Assembly (NCBI RefSeq): GCF_031143425.1
Contig: NC_090451.1
Location: 663,366,575-663,430,574, forward strand
Reading direction: 5' to 3'
DNA: 64,000 bases
From: Pleurodeles waltl
Lineage: Eukaryota > Chordata > Amphibia > Caudata > Salamandridae
Under the pieces are notes generated by a model. The model searched no databases. It was given only the letters and a program-made list of their open reading frames with translations, and was not told the origin of the DNA. The translations under genes were made by a program, and so were the position numbers. Positions 56,805-63,949 of this stretch are shown in pieces. Each line of letters opens with the position of its first letter. The stretch's first letter is position 1.

Positions 56805-56990
56805 GGGGGTGCTCCAAGCTTACCTTCTGGAACGCACATAGCTGTCTCCGCGGCGATGCCGCCGGACCCTGTCACTGCTGCTAGAACGGGACCGGCTTCT
56901 CCTCCTCTTGTGTTTACGGCTTCTGTAACGCTCTCGAAAGCTACCTCTGCTGCCACGCTCCGAAGAACGGTACCTTCTTGAATGCGGCAT
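32756..56990 (-). CDS. CLK2: CLK2, CDC-like (LAMMER) dual-specificity kinase, complete in 12 coding exons
   Basis: CLK2 phosphorylates SR splicing factors in the nucleus and so controls splice-site choice. Joined exons (minus strand) are 56990-56824, 56057-55823, 53571-53478, 53042-52976, 51701-51585, 50150-49984, 49633-49539, 43755-43626, 43533-43451, 41944-41865, 34562-34472 and 32938-32756. They total 1509 nt, 502 residues plus stop, close to mammalian CLK2 (about 499). The N-terminal third is Arg/Ser-rich. The kinase domain has [10 protein letters not shown] (glycine loop), ALKVIKN (Lys), HTDLKPEN (catalytic loop), VDFGSATFD (Mg-binding DFG) and [12 protein letters not shown] (the LAMMER signature). 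The C-terminus [11 protein letters not shown] is specific for CLK2 against CLK1, 3 and 4. All phases join. Introns total about 22.7 kb, largely transposon-derived in two of them. Confidence 0.97.
32939..34471 (-). other. CLK2: CLK2 intron 11
   Basis: 1533 bp with GTAAGT donor and CAG acceptor. No transposon was recognised inside, and no other gene. Confidence 0.8.
34472..34562 (-). CDS. CLK2: CLK2 coding exon 11
   Basis: 91 nt encoding the kinase insert [19 protein letters not shown] and [11 protein letters not shown]. Acceptor TGTGACAG, donor CGG/GTAAGT. Phase joins exon 10 to complete an Arg codon. Confidence 0.97.
36480..36880 (-). pseudogene. DIRS-3 reverse transcriptase remnant
   Basis: Two overlapping frames carry the palm region (SRTHIFPHS..., [36 protein letters not shown]). 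The catalytic Asp pair is mutated (PDN), so it cannot be active. Confidence 0.78.
37035..37373 (-). pseudogene. DIRS-3 gag remnant
   Basis: The frame is collinear with DIRS-2 gag residues about 545-610 ([18 protein letters not shown] against ISNNQIRSSMDAADTAAR) and then loses similarity. Confidence 0.75.
37516..38239. other. CLK2 intron 10, unassigned part
   Basis: AT-rich intronic sequence. No feature is supported. Confidence 0.5.
38240..39100 (+). mobile_element. Unclassified element with inverted ends, a 13-bp direct repeat and a hammerhead-like motif
   Basis: ACTTTAATAGAGG occurs at 38240-38252 and again at 39088-39100, as a target duplication would. A 21-bp inverted repeat with one mismatch (GCAATGAAATAAAATA...ACTG) lies at 38252-38272 and 39001-39021. 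Inside, 38531-38581 reads CTGAAGAAGCGT...ACGCGAAACATGTC, resembling a hammerhead ribozyme core, on the strand opposite to CLK2. No ORF is present. Penelope-like elements and retrozymes carry hammerheads and can have inverted terminal copies, so a derivative of these is one reading. The class is not established. Confidence 0.5.
38531..38581 (+). ncRNA. Hammerhead-ribozyme-like motif (candidate, possibly inactive)
   Basis: CUGAAGA fits the CUGANGA core. GCGU pairs with ACGC as stem II. GAA follows, then AC-AU-GU as a minimal stem III and C as the cleavage position. Stem I could use AGGU/ACCU after one mismatch. Against it, an extra unpaired A follows the core where a G-C pair is normally required. 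Confidence 0.3.
39101..39631. other. CLK2 intron 10, unassigned part
   Basis: No exon or repeat boundary was recognised. Short ORFs only. Confidence 0.5.
39632..41245. mobile_element. 1.6-kb non-coding repeat with TG...CA ends in CLK2 intron 10
   Basis: Starts TGTAGAAACTGGTGTAGA, and its other end complements to TGTAGGAACTATGTCTGA, similar to element A's TGTAGGAAGTTGGCTCT. A run of A/T at 40014-40039 and AATAAAGG near 39869 are inside. Short ORFs only. It could be a second family of the same superfamily as element A. Confidence 0.55.
41865..41944 (-). CDS. CLK2: CLK2 coding exon 10
   Basis: 80 nt encoding [19 protein letters not shown] with the family-defining LAMMER signature. Acceptor TTCTTCCAG, donor CAG/GTGAAA. 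Confidence 0.97.
41945..43450 (-). other. CLK2: CLK2 intron 9
   Basis: 1506 bp, AT-rich, no recognised transposon or gene. Confidence 0.8.
43451..43533 (-). CDS. CLK2: CLK2 coding exon 9
   Basis: 83 nt encoding [20 protein letters not shown] and GFTLFQ of the C-lobe (DVWS is subdomain IX). The preceding intron is only 92 bp. Confidence 0.97.
43626..43755 (-). CDS. CLK2: CLK2 coding exon 8
   Basis: 130 nt encoding [19 protein letters not shown] (DFG) and [12 protein letters not shown] (APE). Starts in phase 0 after a TTTCTAAG... region, with acceptor TTTCTTAG-type sequence. Donor GTAATG is a weaker match than in the other exons. Confidence 0.95.
45113..45530 (-). pseudogene. DIRS-4 recombinase remnant
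   Basis: The frame 45385-45113 has [13 protein letters not shown] (HxxR box), [12 protein letters not shown] and VHKTQF, where the Tyr of KHY is lost. Further up, at about 45480-45530, a fragment reads [10 protein letters not shown]. The first catalytic arginine region is deleted between them. Confidence 0.8.
45610..45835 (-). repeat. Interspersed repeat family X, copy 3 (inverted)
   Basis: CCCATCACTTT, GCCTTTCAAAA and GACTGATCCTGTTACATGGA are the complement of the corresponding blocks in copy 1 (near 860, 830 and 765). More diverged than copies 1 and 2. Confidence 0.55.
45838..46720 (+). repeat. Three-unit tandem repeat, about 370 bp per unit
   Basis: Units begin near 45838, 46219 and 46578 with AATGCTTT..GGGGCATT.C.TTT.AAAACA. 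Later shared parts are GGGCAATGGGACCAC, ACCATTCAGTGTCT and ACTATGCC.TCTAGG.GCTAAATATATGG. Units differ from each other by many substitutions, so the array is old. Confidence 0.6.
46856..47419 (-). pseudogene. DIRS-4 RNase H/methyltransferase-like remnant
   Basis: The frame carries [20 protein letters not shown], the relative of DLFATRENAKCQNFASRY in DIRS-2, and [19 protein letters not shown], the relative of the recombinase N-terminus, with most of the region between deleted. Confidence 0.72.
48979..49164 (-). pseudogene. DIRS-4 gag N-terminal remnant
   Basis: [20 protein letters not shown] corresponds to MERTPFRFCPKCHNKYPHTD of DIRS-2 gag. The first CxxC is kept and the later cysteines are partly lost. 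Confidence 0.78.
49270..49287 (+). repeat. C18 homopolymer
   Basis: Eighteen C in a row near the right end of DIRS-4. Confidence 0.9.
49539..49633 (-). CDS. CLK2: CLK2 coding exon 7
   Basis: 95 nt encoding [19 protein letters not shown], the catalytic loop with the proton-acceptor Asp and the metal-binding Asn. Acceptor CTTTAG, donor AAG/GTAACC. Confidence 0.97.
49634..49983 (-). other. CLK2: CLK2 intron 6
   Basis: 350 bp with no recognised repeat. Confidence 0.85.
49984..50150 (-). CDS. CLK2: CLK2 coding exon 6
   Basis: 167 nt encoding [19 protein letters not shown] (hinge region) and [19 protein letters not shown]. Acceptor TCATCAG, donor GTAAGT. Strongly conserved with mammalian CLK2. 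Confidence 0.97.
50151..51584 (-). other. CLK2: CLK2 intron 5
   Basis: 1434 bp, AT-rich, nothing recognised. Confidence 0.8.
51585..51701 (-). CDS. CLK2: CLK2 coding exon 5
   Basis: 117 nt encoding [20 protein letters not shown] (ATP-anchoring Lys) and [11 protein letters not shown] (the alpha-C Glu). Donor GTAAGG. Confidence 0.97.
51702..52975 (-). other. CLK2: CLK2 intron 4
   Basis: 1274 bp, AT-rich with short A-runs at 52360-52460. Nothing else recognised. Confidence 0.8.
52976..53042 (-). CDS. CLK2: CLK2 coding exon 4
   Basis: 67 nt encoding [20 protein letters not shown], the glycine-rich ATP loop. The first two bases complete a Tyr codon begun in exon 3. Confidence 0.96.
53043..53477 (-). 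other. CLK2: CLK2 intron 3
   Basis: 435 bp between the 94-nt exon and the glycine-loop exon. No recognised repeat. Confidence 0.85.
53478..53571 (-). CDS. CLK2: CLK2 coding exon 3, 94 nt, frame-shifting if skipped
   Basis: Encodes [19 protein letters not shown] and [11 protein letters not shown]. Acceptor ATAACAG, donor GAT/GTACAG (a non-consensus GTACAG donor, the weakest of the gene). Its length is not a multiple of three, so skipping shifts the frame before the kinase domain. In mammalian CLK genes the matching exon (called exon 4) is skipped in an autoregulated, catalytically dead isoform. Confidence 0.95.
53572..55822 (-). other. CLK2: CLK2 intron 2
   Basis: 2251 bp. It contains an unidentified 94-codon ORF on the minus strand at 55310-55026 with no known domain. 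No recognised transposon. In CLK genes the introns around the skipped exon are often retained, which cannot be judged here. Confidence 0.75.
55823..56057 (-). CDS. CLK2: CLK2 coding exon 2
   Basis: 235 nt encoding the Arg/Ser/Tyr-rich region ([38 protein letters not shown]) and a basic run [15 protein letters not shown] that fits a nuclear localisation signal. Acceptor TGTCAG, donor TCG/GTGAGT. Confidence 0.95.
56058..56823 (-). other. CLK2: CLK2 intron 1 (between coding exons 1 and 2)
   Basis: 766 bp, with a C13-T23 pyrimidine tract (sense strand, 56809-56774) starting 14 nt after the donor, and a second A-rich block at 56458-56520. Confidence 0.85.
56774..56809 (+). repeat. A23-G13 homopolymer tract
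   Basis: 23 A followed by 13 G on the plus strand. On the CLK2 sense strand this is C13 T23, just inside intron 1. Confidence 0.9.
56824..56990 (-). CDS. CLK2: CLK2 coding exon 1, with ATG
   Basis: 167 nt starting [17 protein letters not shown], followed by [16 protein letters not shown]. The ATG directly follows TCTACAG, which looks like a 3' splice acceptor, so a separate upstream non-coding exon is likely. Donor AAG/GTAAGC. Confidence 0.96.
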
Positions 56991-57632
56991 CTGTAGATGT
57001 AGAGTACCCGTTAAATGGGCAGATCATGGAAAATCAAACATCTGTTCTCAATCACAGACAATAGCAAAGATTCTCCGCTTAAGAACGCTGTCTGGCCTAT
57101 ATAATGTAGCAAAACTTGAACAAAAGCAAACCTTAATATCACATATACAACTGTGTATTCCATTTCTTTGCCAAAATAGTACAACTTATCTCCCATATAT
57201 CTAAATCTTAACTAAGGTCATTAATGACAAATTAAAAAGACTTGAATTGCTCTTTCCTCTGGTCTGATATGAGACTGAATCCGGCCCAGCCTTTCAGAAA
57301 CAAGTCGTGTTGACGAACCTGCACCTCTACTGACATTTTGTGTGTGTTCTGGCACGCTAACAACTTCCCTCAGCTTGCAAACTATAGGACAGTCATGTGA
57401 TGGACTTTTTTCACAAGCGCGTTGTTTAGAGGAAACCCTGAAGGGGAATGTATTCTTTGTCATGTGCCATCCCTTCACCCGGTCCTTCTTTTAAAGTCAT
57501 CAACAGTCCAAGGTCTGGCATTTAGCCTTTTCTTTTTATATTAAGTGTTTGCTACCATGTGTCAAGCATGTTAAGTTGGGTTGTTAACAGTCTAGGCTGC
57601 ACCCAGGGGCCATAGACAGTCACAACACTCAC
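56991..57632. other. Upstream of the CLK2 start codon, probable 5' UTR intron
   Basis: AT-rich, no coding frame. If the acceptor at the ATG is used, this is the intron joining a 5' UTR exon. Confidence 0.45.
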
Positions 57633-57840
57633 CGGAGCCATTAAATCAGAGTCCTAGTTGAGTAGGTTCAGGCTGCCCTGGGGGCACATCCTGTAGCAGA
57701 AGCCGCTGGCGCAGAGTGCAGTGCGACAGGGTGAAGGAAAAGGGCCTCGGGTGGGCGGTGCTCTGGAGAAGGGGTCCATAACAGATGACAAACAGGAGTT
57801 AAGCAGCCCTTCAGATTCAACGCGGGCCACTGCACCCAAC
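57633..57840 (-). other. Candidate CLK2 5' UTR exon
   Basis: GC- and CpG-richer than its surroundings and ends in a good donor, CTCCG/GTGAGTG, at 57633. The upstream limit is arbitrary, and no promoter element is identified. Splicing to the acceptor at 56991 would be compatible with the phase-free UTR. It could equally be a GC-rich repeat. Confidence 0.3.
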
Positions 57841-58874
57841 AATGGATGAAATGTAAACTCAAAAGATTTACAAAAGACCCAGACCGCTGCAAAGCAAAAT
57901 CAAATGAGGCAGAAGGTCAAGCACAGCGTGATAACATGTGCATTACCAGGCTCCCTGATGGGGGAAGAAGGACCAAGTGTCGACCTATTCCTCAAAGACA
58001 GGTTGGCAAACATGTCTTGGAGTGGATGAATTCCATTTTTCTTCAATCAATGGGCGCACAGGGTTCCTACAAAGTAATCACTTCCTGGCGCACCTCCCAG
58101 ACCAGTGGTGACGCGGCTCTTTAAAGACCAGATAGAGCCCATATCTGGCAGGCCTGTAAAAGCAAAGACCCATGGCATGTGGAAAGCAGAATAATAAATA
58201 TATACCAAGATTACACTTTGGACGTCAGAGACAGAGGCTCCTTCTTGGATGAAGAAATGACCACTGCGCCAAATGAGTAACAAATATTCCCGGCTAAAAT
58301 TAGGGTGAAGAACTCTAGTAAAGTCCATCTTTTTCACATTGCGTAAGAAAGCAAGTGAAGTTCCGGAGTGCGCAAAAAGGAGCCATGCCACCATGTGTGC
58401 CGGACCAGCAGTAAAACTGGAAACACTAGGACGAAGCAAAGATTTTTACGGGGCTTGGGGGGGGTGAGATTAGGAAACCCTAAAAGGAACAGACAGCCAC
58501 AGAGCCATGGTGGAGGCAGAGGTTGAATTACACAGTAACTGGGAAACAGCGCAGCATGCGTCCCCAAGGCAAGTGGACGAGCAAATCAAGCAGGATCCGA
58601 GGGCCAGGACGACCATAAACGTAATGACATTCGATCGGATCATATAAATAGGACACTTCTAACCTTTAAATGTTGCATCTGTTGTTGATGTTACACTGTT
58701 TATTCATATTTCGGAGTAGACAAGATTTTTTGCTCTTGTCGTGGCGGTTGGGGGAGTATAGGCTACTACACTGTAGAGGGGGGCGAGGGTCATGGAGGTA
58801 ACACCAGAGGCCAGACCTTTCGCACAGAATTTTTGTTACACTATGTCACTGACATTTCTTGATCAAACCCAGAC
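57841..58874. other. Gene-free stretch upstream of CLK2
   Basis: Short ORFs only. No exon of a neighbouring gene was recognised. A CLK2 promoter may lie here but no core element is convincing. Confidence 0.4.
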
Positions 58875-59100
58875 GAACGAGTTACTTACCTTCGGTAACG
58901 ACTTTTCTGGTGGATACATTAGCTACCTGTGGATTCCTCACCTAATGAATACTCCCATGGCGCCAGCATTCGACGGAAATCTTCTTACTAGTCTCTGCAC
59001 GTCGACGAGGACGTCACTCTAGCCCACGCGACGCCGTCTGACGTCATACAGGCAATAAGAGGTCCTCGGCGACGTGCCGATGACAGTACCAACATTTTTT
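58875..59100. repeat. DIRS-5 left inverted terminal repeat (extent approximate)
   Basis: Matches the ICR in its outermost 60 nt (AACGACTTTTCTGGTGGATA). The complement of its edge reads GAAGGTAAGTAACTCG. The inner limit cannot be set because the partner ITR is outside the window. Confidence 0.8.
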
Positions 59101-59219
59101 ACGTGCATGAGAATAATAATAACCCAATGTAATGAAAGAGCAAAGCAACATCTCTTAATATTGTAAATCATACAACATTGCAATAAAATAGCTGTAGATT
59201 TAATATAACTTTTTTTTTT

Positions 59220-59325
59220 TTAAACAAATAAATATATTTATACATACGAATCATGTATATACACAATATATATAGATTTATATATAAATATACACATATA
59301 TACAAATATCATATATGCAAAATGT
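59220..59325. repeat. AT-rich low-complexity tract in DIRS-5
   Basis: Irregular TATA/TACA repetition between the ITR and the ICR. Confidence 0.7.
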
Positions 59326-59389
59326 ATTGCAACTTTGAAGACCAAAAGGAGCACACTCAAGGATTGCTTGGAGAGACCAAAAAGGCAAC

Positions 59390-59404
59390 GGGGAGGTGGG
59401 TGGG
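59390..59404 (+). promoter_or_regulatory. G-rich motif GGGGAGGTGGGTGGG beside the DIRS-5 ICR
   Basis: One base different from the motif in DIRS-1 and DIRS-2 and in the same place, 3 nt before the ICR. Confidence 0.7.
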
Positions 59405-59407
59405 ACC

Positions 59408-59516
59408 GTGAGGAATCCACAGGTAGCTAATGTATCCACCAGAAAAGTCGTTACCGAAGGTAAGTAACTCGTTCTTCTGATGGATACAACTACCTGTGGA
59501 TTCCTCACCTAATGAA
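59408..59516. repeat. DIRS-5 internal complementary region (ICR)
   Basis: TGAGGAATCCACAGGTAGC through AAGTAACTCGTTC complements the left ITR. TTCTGATGGATACAACTACC onward should complement the unseen right ITR. Join near 59474. Confidence 0.88.
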
Positions 59517-59562
59517 TAGAGTCCCAAAGCAGTACCACGCCCGGCGGTGGGTGCCTAAATGG

Positions 59563-60596
59563 TCAAACCAAGAAATCCTGCAGCACTGACCGTGCAAAAT
59601 GACCGTCCCTTCTGACCTCAGAGTCCAAACAGTAATGTTTCACAAAAGTGTGAAGGGACGACCAAGTTGCGGCCTTGCAGATGTCGACCACAGGAACACC
59701 CCTGGCCAAGGCCGAAGAGGCCGACTTAGCTCTGGTGGAGTGAGCTCTAATGCCCTCAGGCGGATCCTTCTTTGCCAAAGAGTAACAGATTTTAATGCAA
59801 AGAACAACCCACCTGGAGAGTGTTCTCTTGTGGACTGCCTTTCCTCTCCTCTTGCCCACGTATCCGACAAACAGCTGATCCTCCAGCCTGATATCTTTCA
59901 TTCTGTCGATATAGAAGCTCAACGCCCTTTTTGGGTCCAGGCGATGTAGTCTTTCTTCCTCCTTTGAAGGATGAGGCGGAGGATAAAACGTGGACAAAGT
60001 GATTGTCTGAGCCAAATGGAAGGGTGAAACAACCTTCGGAAGGAAAGCAGCCTTGGTCCTCAACACCACCTTATCCCCATAAAACTTTATATAAGGGGGT
60101 TTAACCGATAAGGCCTGCAACTCACTCACTCTCCTTGCAGATGTTATAGCTACCAGGAATACTGTTTTAATAACCAAATACCTTAAGGGGCAAGAATGCA
60201 TAGGCTCAAAAGGGGACCCCATAAGGAAAGTCAGGACCAAGGACAAATCCCATTGAGGCATAACGAATGGTTTTGGAGGATATTGATTCAGAAGACCTTT
60301 CAAGAATCTGAGAACAATAGGGGATTTAAATAACGATGGTTGGTCTGGAAGACAAATGAAGGCTGACAAGGCCGACAAATAACCCTTAATGGTAGCCACT
60401 GCACAACCTTTCTGCGCTAGAGACAGTGCAAAAGACAAAACATGTGACAGATGAGCATGTAAGGGATCAATCTGTCTCTCTCCACACAACAAATTTAGAC
60501 CACCTATTAGCGTAGATAGATTTAGTGGAGTGTCGCCTGGCCGCTAAGATAACATCCACTACATCAGGCGGGAGAGAGAAGGAACTCAGGTTGCAC
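59563..60596 (-). pseudogene. DIRS-5 tyrosine recombinase, catalytic domain open, one N-terminal frameshift
   Basis: The 309-codon frame 60492-59563 has LMGSPFEPMHSC, ITSARRVSELQAL (first Arg), AHSTRAKSA (HxxR) and ATWSSLHTFVKHYC (nucleophile Tyr). The N-terminal helix region (DVILAARRHSTKSIYANRWS) is in the other frame, ending at 60470, so a small indel sits near 60480. All catalytic residues seen in YR enzymes are present, unlike in DIRS-2. Confidence 0.88.
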
Positions 60597-62362
60597 CGTT
60601 CAATCTCCAAGCATGTAGGTGCAGACTCTGGAGGTTGGGGTGTAAAACCTGCCCCTGCGACTGCGAGAGGAGGTCTGCCCTGAGACGGAGCGGAGGGCAC
60701 AGTGAGAGTTGGAGAAGGTCGGAGTACCATACCCTCCTTGGCCAATCCGGAGCTATTAAGATGACTTGGGCCCGGTCTTGGCGAATTTTCCTCAACACTC
60801 GAGGAATCAAGGGTATGGGGGGAAACGCGTAAAGCAACTGGTCGCACCAGGTTATCTGAAACGCGTCCCCCAACGCTCCCTGCATCGGATACTGGAGGCT
60901 GCAGAATAACGGGCAATGCGCGTTCTCCCGAGTGGCAAACAGATCTATCCGAGGAAACCCCCACATCTGGAAGATTAAACAGACTTGATCTGGATGGAGA
61001 CGCCACTCGTGGTCTGCCGAGAATTGGCGACTGAGACTGTCCGCACGTACATTCAAGACCCCGGCCAGATGATTTGCCACCAAGCAAATCTGATGGTCCT
61101 TTGCCCAGGACCATAGCCGAAGAGCTTCTCTGCAGAGGAGGTACAACCCTACTCCGCCCTGTTTATGTACCACATCGTGGTAGTATTGTCCGTCAGGACC
61201 TGTACCGACTGACCACGAAGGGATGGGAGGAAGGCCTCGAGAGCCAGACGTACAGCCCGTAACTCCAACAGATTGATATGAAACACCTGTTCCTCTGGAG
61301 ACCAAAGCCCTTTGATCTCCAGATCCCCCAGATGAGCTCCCCATCCTAGGGTGGAAGCATCCGTTATGACCGTGGCCACTGGTGGCGACTGCGCGAACGG
61401 CTTTCCCTGTGAAAGATTGTTGCCCGCAATCCACCACTTCAATTCCACAGCAGCATCTCTGGAGATCTTGACAGTACCTTCTAAATCTCCCTTGTGTTGA
61501 GACCACTGCCTTCGGAGGCACCACTGAAGAGCCCTCATGTGCCAGCGAGCATGCGTGACCAACAGAATGCAGGAGGCGAACAGACCGAGCAGACTAAGGA
61601 CCTTGAGGACTGGAACTACCGCTCCAGTTCGAAACATTGGAACCAATTCCTGAATATCTTGAATCCGCTGAGGCGGAGGAAAGGCTCGACTCAATGTTGT
61701 ATCCAGTACTGCCCCTATGAACAGGAGGCGCTGAGAGGGCTCCAGGTGAGATTTGAGCACGTTCACCGAAAAGCCCAGGTCGAACAACAACTGGGTTGTT
61801 GACTGCAGATGATGCGACAAGCTCCGGGGACGTGGCTTTGATCAACCAGTCGTCCAAGTAAGGGAATACTGCTATCCCCTTCCTTCTGAGCTCCGCCGCA
61901 ACCACTGACATCACCTTTGTGAAGACTCGAGGTGCTGAAGTAAGACCAAACGGGAGGACCGCAAACTGATAGTGCTGCGACCCTACCACAAACCGGAGAT
62001 ACTTCCTGTGCGACTTGAGTATCGGGATATGAAAGTAAGCATCCTGCAAGTCGACAGACACCATCCAATCTTCCTTGTTCAACGCCAAAAGCACCTGTGC
62101 TAGGGTCAGCATCTTGAACTTTTCCTGTTTGAGGAACCAATTCAAGATCCTCAGATCCAGGATTGGTCTCAACTGACCATCCTTTTTGGGAATCAGGAAG
62201 TATCTTGAGTAACAACCTCGACCCTTTTCCTGCTCTGGGACCAACTCTACCGCGCCCTTTGAAAGGAGGACTTGAACCTCCTGTTCTAACAGGAGGTGTT
62301 CTTCTGGACAATAAGATGGGCGGGATGGGGGGCGGAAAAGGTAGGGTATAGTCTTTTCTCAC
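60586..62362 (-). pseudogene. DIRS-5 reverse transcriptase-RNase H-methyltransferase-like region, two frameshifts
   Basis: The first frame (62244-61594) has YFLIPKKDGQLRPILDLR, VDLQDAYFHIPIL, VLPFGLTSAPRVFTK and FPYLDDWLIKA. The frame then shifts near 61815 to 61820-61149, with ITDASTLGWGAHL, LELRAVRLALEAF and LTDNTTTMWYIN. It shifts again near 61155 to the frame with LNVRADSLSRQF, DLFATRENAHCPLF and YAFPPIPLIPRVL. Catalytic residues are kept. Confidence 0.9.
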
Positions 62363-62433
62363 AATGCTGGTAATCCAGGAGTCCCTCTGAAAGATCTATA
62401 GGAGAGAGCAGAGGTGGGTTGCTGGAATTTCCC

Positions 62434-63949
62434 TCAAAAGGAGGAGGAGAAACCCCGACCAAATCCTCGAAACCTCCTAAAAAATCTGGAGGAAGTAGAA
62501 GAAGTGGCTTGCAAGCCCAGCGACTTGGCCGTGGCCCTACTCTCTTTGAACCTTTCTAAGGCCGAATCCGCCTTGGCACCAAACAGCTTGTCGCCATCAA
62601 AAGGAAGGTCCAGTAGGGTTGACTGCACATCAGACGAAAATCCTGAGTTACGAAGCCAGGCCTGCCTCCTCGTAACTACAGCAGTGCCCATTGCCCTAGC
62701 AACCGAGTCAGTTGTATCCAACCCAGATTGGATAACCTGAGTTGCAGCTGCCTGAGCGTCAGATACCAGGCTTAATAATTCCTGAGGAACCTCTGTGTGC
62801 GTTGATTTAATCTCGTCCATCAGGGCATAAATGTATCTTCCTAAAATGCATGTAGCATTGGTGGACTTCAATGCCATGCTACATGATGAGAACACCTTTT
62901 TGGATGCCATGTCCATCTTCTTCGAGTCTCTATCCGAGGGTACAGCTGGAAAAGACCCAGGAGCAGACCTTGCTGAGCAGGTGTTGGATGCCTGGAAAGA
63001 AAACCTGGGTCAGCCGGTGCAACCAGATACCTCCTAGCCACAGATCTATTGACGGCTGAAGAAGACACCGGCTTCTTCCAGACTTCCATTATGGGGTCCA
63101 GTCGCGCCTCATTGAATGGCAAAAGTGGCTCTGCTGATGTAGAGGCAGGGTGCAACACTTCCGTCAAGATGTTCTGCTTGGCTTCAGTCACTGGCAAAGG
63201 GAGGTCCAGGAAGCCAGATGCCTTTCTGATAACAGAATGAAAAGTGGCAGCCTCCTCTGTGTACTCCCCAGGTGATGACAAGTCCCATTCAGGGGAGGTA
63301 TTTAGGCCACTAGCAGTGTCAAGTCCATGGAGACCCTCACGAGAATCCTCGATCTCCCCTTCCTCCAAGGCTTGTCTCTGGAACTCCTGTTCAAGGAGGC
63401 GGAGAGCAAGTCTCCTCGAGTGCAACCTCTTCTCTAACCTCGGCGTCGACATGGCGTCAGCAGACATCGAAGAATGACGCCGATCGTCTGATCCGTCAGA
63501 CGCCGGGTCTACAGGCACCATAGTTGTCTTCGGCGCCGAACGAGGAGCCGGAAGGTGTGAAGACTGTCCCGGAGTCGGAGGAGGTCTAGACGGCGTCACT
63601 GGCTGAAAAGTCGGAGCCGAAGCCACCGGAGCCGATACCGGCGCCGAGCCCACATTCCCCAGGGGGAGAAAGGGCATAAAGGGTGCCGGTCGAAGTGGAG
63701 CCGGAGCACCCATGTTGAAGGCCAAAGCCCCGAAGGACCAGCCGGTCCACCACCCGGAGCAATCTGTTGGAAGATGGAAAACATTGCATTCAGGAATGCG
63801 GTACTGTCAGCTTCAGGGGCCGGGAAAGCCGGGTACTGGGGTGCCTGGTTCGAAGGCGACACAGACGCCGGTCTCGACGTCTGCAAGGACGGAGAAAACA
63901 TCTGAGGCTGCGGAACCTCGAACACCGAAGGAGGATGGCCCGATGACAT
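62434..63949 (-). pseudogene. DIRS-5 gag-like protein, frameshifted and open toward the window edge
   Basis: Three frames: 63949 to about 63740 (FLNAMFSIFQQIAPGGG), 63725-62868 (Pro-rich, LLEQEFQRQALEEGEIED) and 62916-62434 (SGLDTTDSVARAMG, RRQAWLRNSGFSSDV, LDLPFDGDKLFG, with an FRGFGRGF tail). The last block is collinear with DIRS-1 and DIRS-2 gag. The N-terminal zinc cluster would be beyond 64000. Confidence 0.82.
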
